Source of the DNA: Helicostylum pulchrum
Lineage: Eukaryota; Mucoromycota; Mucoromycetes; Mucorales; Mucoraceae
Length of the DNA stretch: 64,000 bases
Assembly: GCA_025677825.1 (NCBI GenBank)
Contig: JAIXMO010000048.1
Coordinates: forward strand, 124,001 to 188,000
Reading direction: 5' to 3'
Positions within the stretch are counted from its first letter, which is position 1; the number at the start of each line of letters is the position of its first letter. This document shows positions 11,855 to 22,110 of this stretch, in pieces. The translations under genes were made by a program, and so were the position numbers. Below the pieces are notes generated by a model. That model did not search any database, had not been told where the DNA came from, and saw only the letters and a list, made by a program, of their open reading frames with translations.

Positions 11855-14052
11855 ATGCAATCGTACCAAGAGACAGGTAAAAAAAAAACAACTAAAAAAA
11901 AAAAAAAGATACAAAATATATTTATTTTTAATGTTTAAAAGAAAAAGAATTGTGTTTATATATTAGATACGGTGCAAGATTTATTTGACGAAATTGAACA
12001 TTTGATTGATATTCCATTTGATCAAACTAGTTATAAACCTATCAAAAATAAAGATTTTCATTATAAAGAAGAGGAATCAGATAATAGTTATTCGTTTGAA
12101 AGACCCATTTTAATTGAAAGTGACAGTGACGACATTGAAGAAGAGTAAGTAACATTAATGTCTAGTATAAGTATAACTAATTAAAAAAAAACATCTGCGT
12201 AGATTAGTTACTCCTAATCAAGCACATTGTTTCAAGTGTGATACGCCTATATTTTCTACTACGGATTCACTTCAAGTTATCAACAACAACAACATCTGCC
12301 TTGACTGTTCTACTAAAAAGAGATCAAGATCTAGTTCATTTACATTTAGCCAACTTGCCGATAAATTAAAACAATCCTTTGGTCATTCTTCATCTAATAC
12401 ACTTTTAGCACCGAATATAAAGACAGTAGACCGCAGAAAGAGTATGCCTTCAATGAATTCTTTATTTGATCAATCCAATTTAGGTCCACCTAGTCCTGTA
12501 CCTTCTAGACCTAGTAGTAGAGCTTCTTCATTTATTGAAGATGTCAAACAATTTTTAGCTCCACTCTCAAGAAAAAATAGTAGAAATTCAATGCATCAAG
12601 ATTATCAAAGCATGTCTCCACCTACTTTAGAAAAAAAGTCAAGTCATCAATCTTTGTTCGATGCTATCAATATTTGTAAGCCTTCTAAACCAAAACAATC
12701 TCCTTCCTATGAGCGAAGAGTCATTCAAGTAGATGAAGACGCCGCCAATCATTGGGTACAAGACGAATTTGAGTTTGGTGCTCAAGCTGAAAGTAGTATT
12801 TTACCTTTACGTAGAAAACAGATTAAGCAAATTGAATCACGTCAAGATAGAATTGACATTTATAGTAAAGTATATTTACTCTCATATTATACTCACTTTT
12901 CATAGATTTACTAACAACAACAAAAAATAGATAATGCTTATCTTGAATGTATGAACGTAGAAACAAGTCTTGTTCCTTGGATTATCAAACAAACTCAAAA
13001 GGGTCCACCTGATGCTTGGTTTGGTAAATATTATACTTTACCTTTGTTATACCTGTATAATATTAATATCTTTTTTTTTAGGCTACACTCCACCTACAAG
13101 AGAGCCAAAGAAAATTATGGGTATCTTTAAACGTAAACCTAAAGAAAACAGTAATAATTTAAGAGCTCAACAACAACAACTGGGAGATGATTTATTAAAC
13201 CGGTCTACACCTTTGTTACAACACCGATATAGTAACAGTAACCTATCCATATCACCCAACAACTCGTTTGGGTACGTAGAAGATGACCAAGTCACTCATT
13301 CCCCAGTTGGATATGAAGAAGAAGAAGAGGAAGAGTATTTTGAAGAACAAGATGATATGCCTTCTTTAACTACGAGTTTCTCTCCTATTTATGCAAATGA
13401 ATCAGAACTAAAAACTCAATCTTCTCAACCAGTTTCCATCTTGAAAAAGACACATCCTCCTCAACCTTGCTATGATGACTACTATGATGAGGGACTAGGT
13501 AATACAGGACAGGAGTATTATACAACCAAGGACCAAAGAAGATATTCTTCAGTTTCTCCTGGTTATGAACAACCCATGTATGCTGCAGAGCCTCCTGTTA
13601 GTACAACAGAAAGAAGAAGAGGAAGAAAAAGTAATAGTCGTAACTATCATAATGAATATGATAGAAGGGAAGAAGACTATTATAATTACCACCGTCATAC
13701 TCCACCTGCTGCTGTTGCTGTTGCTACGCCACGTAATAGTAGTAGTAGACAATACGAAGAACCTACTTATTTTAATGATTCTATTGTTGTAAATAAGAAA
13801 AGAAGTAGTAGCCGACACTCTGGTTATGAAGAACCAAGACAATCCTACAAGATAAACCATCAAGAATACTATGGCATGTCAGTCAAGATGACACCTTTCA
13901 TGATGGAAGAATGGGACATTGCGCTGGATGATTTATGTGATTTGTATCCTAGACTTGATCGTCATTATATTAATGATTTCTTGAGGTCTGCACAAGGTGA
14001 TTTTGTAACTGCAAAGGATATGATTATGAACATGATTATGGAGATTAGATGA
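11855..14052 (+). CDS. CUE-domain protein with N-terminal Cys4 motif, 641 aa
   Basis: Five exons: 11855-11876, 11967-12144, 12203-12864, 12931-13023 and 13082-14052. All phases close. An acidic N-terminal segment precedes two CxxC pairs (Cys76/79 in HCFKCD and Cys99/102 in ICLDC), which could bind one zinc. Next is a Ser/Pro-rich linker. A better-conserved-looking centre follows, VDEDAANHWVQDEFEF and ETSLVPWIIKQTQKG. A long disordered basic/tyrosine-rich region comes next. The last 39 residues, LCDLYPRLDRHYINDFL to the end, look like a CUE ubiquitin-binding helix bundle. The role is unknown; a ubiquitin-linked adaptor is an inference from the CUE-like end only. Confidence 0.75.
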
Positions 14053-14236
14053 TGTGTGTAACATTATTTTTGACTAATTCAATGGAATTGGCATTATTAA
14101 TTTTTAATCACATGAGTAATTTTTTCTCTTTTCCCCCACGCTCTCTTCCCCCCCTTTTTTTTTAGTATAAATAAATCTTTTTTTTTTTTTACGCACACAA
14201 ATTTTTATACTTGTTCTTTACCCTTATTATTTAAAT

Positions 14237-15037
14237 ATGCCTGAAGAAGTTTTGTTATCTATTGAAAATCATGTTGCAACACTTACGTTGAACCGTCCTA
14301 ACAAAGGAAACGCACTTACAGCTACCATGAATGGATTATTATTGAACTACTTAGACCAACTTGAAAAAGATGCTGAAGTACGTGTAGTTGTACTTACAGG
14401 TGCAGGAAAATTCTTTTGTACTGGTATGGACTTATCTATGGCAGCATCTGGTGATAATGATGTAGATGCTTCGTTTGTTAAAGGTAGTCAAGTATTTGAA
14501 AGGTTTTTCAGATTTCCAAAGCCTGTGATTGCACGTATCAATGGACCTTGTCTCGGTGGTGGTGTCGGGCTTGTATTTACAACTGATATTCGTATTGCAG
14601 ATCAAAATGCTTATTTTGCCTTGACTGAAGTGAAGAGAGGTATTATTCCTGCTATTATCTCGCAGTATATTGTACCTGAATTGGGTCCACAAAGAACTCG
14701 AGAGTACATGTTGACTGGTAGAAGAGTCAATACGGTAGAAGCAGCTTCTTTCCTTAGTAAAGTGACTACTAATGTACAAGAATTGAATGAACAAGTAAAA
14801 GCTTACAGTGAAATGTTGCTGGAATCTGCACCTGGTGCTATGACAGATATTAAACGATTGGTGGATACTATCAGTAGTGGAGCAGAAGGTGAAAGAGCAC
14901 CAAGAGTTAGAGAAGGTGTAAAGGCTGCCTACTTGAAAATGATGCAATCTGAAGAAGCTGCTTATGGTATAATGTCATTTGTAACAAAGAAAAAACCAGA
15001 TTGGTCGACCTTTGCAAAAGATAATGCAAAATTATAA
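14237..15037 (+). CDS. Peroxisomal enoyl-CoA hydratase/isomerase family protein
   Basis: Intronless, 266 aa, crotonase fold. Seen motifs are NRPNKGNALT, GAGKFFCTGMDL (oxyanion region), INGPCLGGGVGLVF and ALTEVKRGIIPA. The protein ends AKL, a type-1 peroxisomal targeting signal, so it probably works in peroxisomal fatty-acid oxidation. Compared with classical hydratase, the residue equal to Glu144 is Gly111, while the Glu164 equivalent is kept (Glu131). One catalytic glutamate fits an enoyl-CoA isomerase or another crotonase activity better than a standard hydratase. It lies 118 bp upstream of the Vts1 gene on the same strand. Confidence 0.88.
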   Translation: MPEEVLLSIENHVATLTLNRPNKGNALTATMNGLLLNYLDQLEKDAEVRVVVLTGAGKFFCTGMDLSMAASGDNDVDASFVKGSQVFERFFRFPKPVIARINGPCLGGGVGLVFTTDIRIADQNAYFALTEVKRGIIPAIISQYIVPELGPQRTREYMLTGRRVNTVEAASFLSKVTTNVQELNEQVKAYSEMLLESAPGAMTDIKRLVDTISSGAEGERAPRVREGVKAAYLKMMQSEEAAYGIMSFVTKKKPDWSTFAKDNAKL

Positions 15038-15155
15038 ATAAAATACCTTTTTTTTTCTGCAGTCACTTTTTTTTTTTATATATACCCAAGAAATTTCTTT
15101 TCTTTTTTATCTCATTCCTCTTTTTTCTTTCTTTTTTTTTATAAAATACTAGAAA

Positions 15156-16868
15156 ATGCAGCACCCTTCAGACTTTGGATTGAATAGCAATAATAGAACT
15201 AGAATACCGCCAGTGGATCGTAATAGTTCTGCAGATGGTATTATAATTTTTTCTCTCTTTTTTGAAAAATAAATAAAAATTTATGCAATTATTATTTGTT
15301 TGTAGTAAATAGACTAAGTACTTGGTACGAAGACCTTGAAGAATACGAAGGTAATCTCGAAGCAATGGCTTCTGCCAACTTGGATCAGGTAAATAACCAA
15401 AACAAAAAAAAATATCCCGAAAAAAAAAAAATTGTATAACAAAAAAAAATAAAAAGTCCTTTCAAGATGAATTACAACATGTCAATCAATGGTTTGGGTA
15501 CTTGACGGATGCAGAAAAGACAGCAACATTATATACATTACTTCAACATTCTTCACAAGTTCAAATTCGATTCTTTATTCATTTATTACAAGAAATGAGA
15601 AAGCCAAAGCCCATCCTTCGAGGTAATTTTTTTTTTTTTTTTTATATGTATATATTTTTTCCCCCCCTTCTATCTATCTATCTTTTATCTAATTATATGA
15701 AAAAAAAAAAAAAAGCTTCCGATAGAGCATCTAATTTAATCAACTTGAACCGTCGAGTTCCAACACAACCTACACAACCAATGACTTCTAACCGACACTC
15801 ATTTGCACTTGGGGATACAGAAGAACTAAGTCGAATGTTTAATACGATGGGAACAGACTGGAATACCAATGATCAAACTAGAATTCCTTCTCAAGCCAAC
15901 GCCACGAACTTGAGGCCTAAATCAGTGATGGAATTAGGAGGTAATACAGGCGATGCATCCTTTTCAAATTCTTGGTTGAACCAAAGACAACCTACTTTAT
16001 TTAACAATCATGATCATATTATTGAAAGACCTCATTCAGCTGATATATCTTCTTGGCCTGTACAACCACCCTCTTCTTGGAAACCTTTAACTCCACAACA
16101 TGATTTAACTTGGAAAGAACCCCAAAGATTTAGTCAGATTGTACCTGAAACAAGTCATAGTAGTTCATTAAAGCATGATGATATCTTACGATCTGGTAAT
16201 AGTAATATATCTTCTTTAAAGCATGACGAGATGATACGAAATGGTGGTAGTACAGCATTGAAGCATGATGATATTATACGAAGCAGTAGAAGAGCTTCCA
16301 TGAATCCAATGAATAATCGACCAAGCGGTACTACTACTGGCGGCTTCCCGCATTACTTATCACCACAATTAAATAGCAATGCAACAAGAAGATCTTCGGC
16401 TATAGAAACTGGGTCAGATAGTATGTTGGGATATGGAAGTGATCAAAGTGATCAGTCGTCTCGATACCGTAATAATATGTCAAGTGCACCTCCGCCTACA
16501 ACAATTAATGAGAATAAAGATGACGATATTGATATGGAACTATTAAAAGGTAAAAACTTTTTGTTTCTTCCCGCTCGCTTGCTGAAAACGTATTTTTTTT
16601 TTTAGATGTTACTGCTTGGTTCCGAAGTCTTCGATTGCATAAATATAATAGCGTGTTTGAACACATGCGTTGGCAAGATATAATTAAATTAGACGATCAA
16701 GCACTACAGGCGAAAGGTGTGGCTGCTTTAGGTGCAAGACGAAAAATGCTCAAAGTGTTTGAAAATGTTCGGGAACATTGCAAACAGAATGTAAAGTTTA
16801 CATGTAGTCTCATTTCGTTTATTTAACTAACCTCTTTTTTTTTTTTCATGTAGCATATTGAATATTAA
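15156..16868 (+). CDS. VTS1: Vts1/Smaug-type SAM-domain RNA-binding protein
   Basis: Post-transcriptional regulator that binds stem-loops in mRNA 3' UTRs and recruits deadenylation. Exons are 15156-15237, 15306-15388, 15457-15622, 15716-16549, 16606-16790 and 16854-16868, giving 454 aa. The N-terminal conserved domain has [18 protein letters not shown] and [16 protein letters not shown] long Ser/Asn-rich linker carries three short repeats of LKHDD/E-I/M-x-R. The C-terminal SAM domain is [18 protein letters not shown] then [16 protein letters not shown], where the GARRK helix contacts RNA in yeast Vts1. If the last intron is kept, the frame ends at 16826 with a different 11-residue tail. Confidence 0.92.
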
Positions 16869-17071
16869 CTTTTTTTTTTACCCTTCACTGCTTTTCTTTT
16901 TTTTTTTTGTCCTTTTGCTAGTCGATATTAGAATTCCCTTTTTCCATTACTCTATATAAACACACACTTGAAAAAAATAATTTAAATATAGAACAATGAT
17001 GTTTTTAAAAAAAAATGAAATGAATTTCTTTATAAAAAAAACACGAAGGCTTTAGTTTAAGACTAGGTTTT

Positions 17072-17384
17072 TTAGACCTTCATGGCAGCAGCAGCAGCCT
17101 TTTGAGTACCCTTCTTGGCGAAACGTTGGTTACGGAGGAACTTAGCATCCAACTAATTAAGAAAAAAAAGTGCGTGAGCTTCTCTTTCTCATTTTAACAT
17201 TATACGTCTACTTACACCCTTTTGAGTACCATACTTGTGAGCAGTAGGCTTCTTAAGACCGTTACGATGAGCCTTCTTGACTATTTTAAAAAAGAATCGG
17301 CATTAATATCGTGTTTTTCTCATTCATGTGTCGGTTTGCTGTCTTACTTTGGTTGTGGTTGGTGTGGTTCTTGGACTTGGACAT
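17072..17384 (-). CDS. RPL29: 60S ribosomal protein eL29
   Basis: Small basic large-subunit protein, 60 aa, from exons 17348-17384, 17216-17280 and 17072-17152. The N-terminus MSKSKNHTNHNQ and the block KKAHRNGLKKPTAHKYGTQK are diagnostic for eL29. The tail is FAKKGTQKAAAAAMKV. Exon 1 encodes only 12 codons plus one base, typical of fungal ribosomal genes with an early intron. Codon use is richer in C-ending codons (AAC, AAG, ACC) than its neighbours, as expected for a highly expressed gene. Confidence 0.96.
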
Positions 17385-17745
17385 AACGTTCTATTTGCTT
17401 GCTAATAAGTGTTAGTTTCTAGTTCATTATTATTATTTCTTTCGAGCAGAGATTTTTTTTTCCATCTAGTATATAATCCATCCATCCAAATTATTCAATA
17501 TTCTAGTGTAGAGGGGCTTCTGCTCGAAATTCGTGGTTTACGATGTTTTACCTTGTGTCGAAAGTAAAGAAGGAAATCCGTAACTGTTACTTTGATTGCC
17601 CCAGGTAATATTTACGATGGCTCTTTCGGAGGTGGAAATGTGTCTACCCTGCTTGAATCATCCCCTCCTCCCGGACCCACACCGGACGATAGAACGTAGT
17701 ACCCGCACTTTTAAAATTCACTAAACTGAGAAAGCTTTTTTGTTG
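17385..17745. other. eL29 upstream region
   Basis: Probable promoter of the eL29 gene. No other gene is seen before the TIR element begins. Confidence 0.5.
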
Positions 17746-18163
17746 TACAGTGCTTCCACCGTCAATTGGTCACTTTACTGAAAAAATTGGTCGCTTTTTA
17801 AATTTCAATCGGTCACTTTTCTGAACCCAATTGGCCAGCTTAAAGAATACAGTGAAATTCATTGTAATCGTTTAACCTTTTCAATCTTTTGCTAGAGTGT
17901 ATCTACTTTTAAACCTTCAACTTTTAGCTCCGATTTCCCCCCCTTTTTTTCTTATTGATAAAACACGACGGCAAACCTTTTTAAGCATAAAACAATCGGA
18001 TGGGATTGTTTAAAAGAATATTATTAAAAGAAATGCCCAAGTTTTTTTTTGCATATCGCCTTTACTTCTTTCAAAAAGGCGGGAGAAAGTTTGAATATTT
18101 AAGTACTGTGGTTTACCAGTAAAGAGTGAATTTCAACCCCGATTTTCCCCTCTTTTATCTTTT

Positions 18164-18450
18164 TTGAGAGATGTGTTGGCTCTTTTCGATTTTCTTCACC
18201 AAGACATGGTTGCTGTTTTCCTTTTCGATCAAAGCAGCAATCATAAGGCTTTTTCAAAAGATGCTCTTGTCGCCAACCGCATAAACATGAACGCAGGTGC
18301 AATTGGTAATGATGAGGATAAGGTTCGGAATGGCTTCTACATCGGCAATCAATCGGCGAACTCCCTTTGCAAACTCGACAATACTACAACAAAAGTTTTC
18401 GTTATATCGAAGCTTATAACCAAGAAAAAGATGTGGCTGATGTGTTTGCT
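18164..18450 (+). pseudogene. DDE transposase fragment inside the TIR element
   Basis: A 97-codon plus frame contains VAVFLFDQSSNHKAFSKDAL then VANRINMNAG and KVRNGFYIG. This closely matches the pattern around the second catalytic Asp in a large fungal DDE-endonuclease family (FxFDNSxNHxAxxxDALxxxxMNLxPGG, MRDGxY). The first Asp region and the final Glu region are not found in frame nearby, so only a fragment remains. The family match is from memory of its motif pattern. Confidence 0.55.
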
Positions 18451-18805
18451 ATCGTAAAGGAATTCTCGAAGCAACAAAAAACACATTATCTTACATTGGT
18501 GAGTTGCAAAATCAGATGCGTCAACATCTATTCTTCAGCTTACCTTATCTTTTGTTTCATCTGTTAGGGGAGATACAATGAGCAATGCTTGTAAAAATGT
18601 GGGTTTGCGTTTCAAATTGGACCTTCGGGTTCTGATTTTGAGGGAAGATAAAACGGCAGTAGATGGCGCGACAGGAGAAATAGCTAGAAAAGCAACAAAG
18701 ACAAAACTTTACGCTGACAGACTTAAATCTGTACTTGCCACAAAATGCCATTTAAATACATTTCTCAAATCATTAAGATATACATCAGAAGGAGATATTA
18801 TGTAA
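18367..18805 (+). pseudogene. Second decayed ORF in the TIR element, lineage-specific family
   Basis: Pieces read YNKSFRYIEAYNQEKDVADVF and then, in a shifted frame from 18578, KNVGLRFKLDLRVLI, VDGATGEIARKATKTKLYAD and CHLNTFLKSLRY before a stop at 18805. The two parts are separated by a GTGAGT...TTAG segment (about 18500-18568) that looks like an intron, but joining there leaves the wrong phase, so the copy appears broken. The LDLRVL...GEIAR...KLYADRLK layout recalls proteins of unknown function that are repeated in Mucoromycota genomes. No function is assigned. Confidence 0.4.
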
Positions 18806-19883
18806 ACAAAACAATCGACAGCCATTCTTTTATAAAGCAAATAAAGTAATCATATTGATACCACTATTCTACTATGTTTCAAATTGAATTTATTTGTATT
18901 AATAAAAAGAATTAAAGGCCTGCATGAATTAATATGTGTAAACTATACATGTATCAAGAACTCTCACTTATTTATTATACTATCTGTGTTGCGATTGGAT
19001 GTTAATACTGGGAAGGATATTATTGCTAGTTTTTAAAATAAACTTTATTCTGTTGATATTTTTTGGGGATTTTATACAGAGTATTAAATAAACCTTAGGA
19101 AATGAAGAAAAAAAGAAAATAATTATCACATTTGGACGAAAAAAATTGCAATGTTGAATCCAACACATGTCTTTTAACAAACATTGTATAGCTAAGAGCT
19201 ACAAAGAAAAAATAAAGTACAAAAGCATGTCATAGTTTTCAATAAAACTAGTACAATAGACTTATAAGCCAGAATCTTACATGATCTGGATTTGGGATTG
19301 AGATCACAACAGTTAACTCAAAATGTGACAAATAAGGCTGAAATTCAATCTTACAGCGTACAAAACGACATGGATTTGGTGCCTCCCATCCAGCAAAAGT
19401 TTTTCTTCTAATGGGAGAATTATCTGGGCTATGTATGGTTTCACAAAAGATGAGATCGACAAGAAAGAATGTCCTGTTGCTGTGATTCTGCTGCTCTTTT
19501 GAAATGCGATATATCATGTTTTCTTTATGCCTGTCTATAATGGGTTTCTTTTCCTTTGATTGTCTTTTTTATTGCATTTGTGTAAATATAGGGGAATTAT
19601 AAAATTATTAATTGTAACAAAAAAAAAAAGTTAGAAACATTTTGACGAGGACTAAAAGAAGTAGCTACCATACTTTCAACGAGAAGTTGATAATAACATT
19701 TGACAAAGTTGGGACAAATTTGCATACAAAATATACAATGAGCAAAAAAAAACTTTGATTGGCTGAAAAACAATCTTGATTTCTATTTTTGAAAACCTTG
19801 AATTTCAAACGCAATTCGCTGTATTCTTTAAGCTGACCAATTGAGGTTCAGAAAAGTGACCAATTGACGGTGGAAGCATTGTA

Positions 19884-22110
19884 TTTACTGAAGAGAGGTA
19901 TATTTAAGTGTTAATGTTTTTTTTCTGAGTATTGAACTGAAAGTCCTGTGTAGAACTTTCTCATACCAAGGCATCTTTTTTTTTTAGAAAAAAGAAAATG
20001 GTGGCTTTGTTTTCTATTACTCAGTAGCGTGAAATGACTTTTAAAGTAAAATATTAGGTCCTTTCATAAATTGTGACTGACAGACAATGGAGGGGGGGGG
20101 GGGGGTTCTGTACAGAATCCTGAGGGTCAATCTGCGAGAGCAGTTGCTCTATTCATCTGTTTTTTATTTTTCGAGCTTACTTGTTTATTTCATGCACCAA
20201 GTTTTTTTTTTTTATGAGTGCATGAAATAAATAGTTACGTAGAACAGCCCTTGATTTTTGTAGAATTCATAAACGCAAAAGGTCTATTTAATAACATTAT
20301 ATTATGCAGGTGTTAACTAGTACCAACAGTTCAGACTGAAGAAAATTTTTAAAATAAAAAAGCAGGTTCTAACAATATGGGGGTTTCATTAAGAAAATGA
20401 CTTTTTTTAAAATTTCAACAAATAGATTAAAAAAAAATAGTCGATCTGTATCCTGTACACAAATAAAAGGACAGCGTATTACGACTTGAATACAAAAAAG
20501 GTTATATATATTCAACTGCAGAACGATTTCATACCAAAGATCAAAGTAGTTTATTTTTTAAAAGATGTAAAGTTTTTTGGGGGGAGATATTATTAAATGA
20601 ATTAAAAACAAACAAATAAAGTACTGGGCACCAGAGAATGGGAAATGCAAAGAATAAAGACTGGTGGTAACAGTTAATCCAGAGTCTTTTATGGTTCTCT
20701 TACAATTTATGCAAGCTGGTATACTTGACTATACAAAAAAAGACGCTTAATTCAAAAAAAAAGTAATGTGTGTAAAATGGTTTTTTTTCTTTTTGTTCAC
20801 AATGAACGTCTACACTACTAAAGCACAGGCTCTGAAAGCGTGTAACGTCAAATTCGTATTCCGATGTACTGCAAAAAAAAAAAAAAAAAAAATTTGTCTG
20901 TATATTAAAAAAGCAGGGCCTGTTAGTAATAACTCAGAACGTGTATGGAAAACCTTGATTTATGACAGGAGGCTTTTTTTATTATTATTTCTAATTTTAA
21001 ATTACCGATTTATCCGGTACTATGTAGTTAGACAGTTGTCAATAGTCGCAAGTAGACAAGTTAAGAATCTATTGAATATAGCGATGAAATTATTTCTATA
21101 CGAGTATTCTTGAATAAAAAAAGGCATTTTACCGCTCCGTTTTGATAGTGTCTATTTCTGTAGGTATGTGAAGCTGTAACACCATTGATTGTTCTAGCGT
21201 TTAAACTCAGGTATTAAAATAATTGGCAGAGACCTTTTTGTTTGGATCATCGTGGATTACTTTATTTAGTGAGTAAAAAGTAGTATATCTTCAATTGATT
21301 GAATTCATTTATACTGACTTTCAAGTAAGCATAATTCGGTATTGTATCGCAGGTGTTTTGTACGCTATACAAAGCCGACAATGTCTACAACTAAAGCGTC
21401 ATGTTATTAAAGTGATACAACGGAATGGTTATTGAATCGATATTTTTTATTTAAAATAATAGAATTGAAACAGGTATTTTATCCAGTTTTATTCCCACCG
21501 AAAACAGGTGATCAAATACTACAAAGGTAGACTTTGCTGTATTATTTTATTTATGGTAGATGATCTACATACAAGCCTAATAACATATAAAATAGCTCTT
21601 TTATAATAGCAATCAGTTGGGTTTATTCAATTGTATCCTTTTCGATATTAAGCGCTCTTTTAATCTTTTTATAAGTTGACTATTTTTTATATTTTTTTTT
21701 ATATCCCTTTTTCCTTCTTAACCCTTTTTTTTTTTATTAAAATAAGTTTTTCCATCTCTTATTTTTTTAAGCGTACACGACAACTAAATCTAGGTTTTAA
21801 CACGTATGTATTTATGATTTAAACTCATCTCTCATCAATATTATTACATTGTAATAATGAAAAGATGATGAGTTTTTATAAAACTACAAAGCGAGTGAGA
21901 AAAGAAAAAGAAGAAGAAAAAAAAAAAGAGTACAAAAAAAAAAAAAGTAAAAGAAAGACGACAGAAACAGATAAAGGAGCGAGATATTATATTTTCTTCT
22001 TCTTCTTTCTTTATTAGCTCGCTTTGCAACACAGCCTATTTACTCCCTTTCTAACGCGTTCTCCCTCTCTCTTTTTTTTTTTTCTTCAAAAAGAAAATAA
22101 ATAAAATAAA
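19884..22110. other. Intergenic, no gene seen
   Basis: Contains a poly-G run (about 20092-20105), a 14-bp perfect inverted repeat listed separately, and a pyrimidine-rich promoter-like stretch before the PP1 gene. The frame at 20766-21113 is low complexity and unsupported. Confidence 0.5.
20185..20231. repeat. Perfect 14-bp inverted repeat, 19-nt T-rich loop
   Basis: TTTATTTCATGCAC at 20185-20198 is repeated in reverse complement as GTGCATGAAATAAA at 20218-20231. The loop is mainly T. This could be a transcript hairpin or the residue of a small inverted-repeat element. Confidence 0.75.

Larger units (their letters stand above)
17748..19881. mobile_element. TIR element, Tc1/mariner-like ends, TA flanks, decayed
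   Basis: The left end begins CAGTGCTTCCACCGTCAATT at 17748. The right end, read in reverse from 19881, begins CAATGCTTCCACCGTCAATT, and both are flanked directly by TA (17746-17747 and 19882-19883). Similarity continues inward: GGTCACTTTTCTGAACC, an AATTGGYCAGC block, then CTTAAAGAATACAG. The right TIR is about 80 bp. The left one is longer because an AATTGGTCGC/AATCGGTCACTTTT unit is repeated. CAGTG ends plus TA duplication fit the Tc1/mariner/IS630 superfamily. The 2134-bp body holds two broken ORFs and no intact transposase, so the element is non-autonomous or dead. Confidence 0.8.

Noticed and set aside
13549..13863. Minus and plus out-of-frame ORFs in the CUE gene
   Set aside because: They overlap exon 5 of a spliced gene whose frame is well supported; composition is repetitive.
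14432..14947. 171-codon minus-strand frame
   Set aside because: Antisense shadow of the enoyl-CoA hydratase family gene, with no domain of its own.
19248..19517. 89-codon minus frame inside the TIR element
   Set aside because: Some protein-like character (PIRRKTFAGWEAPNP), but it is not recognisable as a transposase and has no start or splice support; left as part of the element.
20766..21113. 115-codon plus frame
   Set aside because: Contains an 18-nt A run and Phe/Lys-rich low complexity; no domain.
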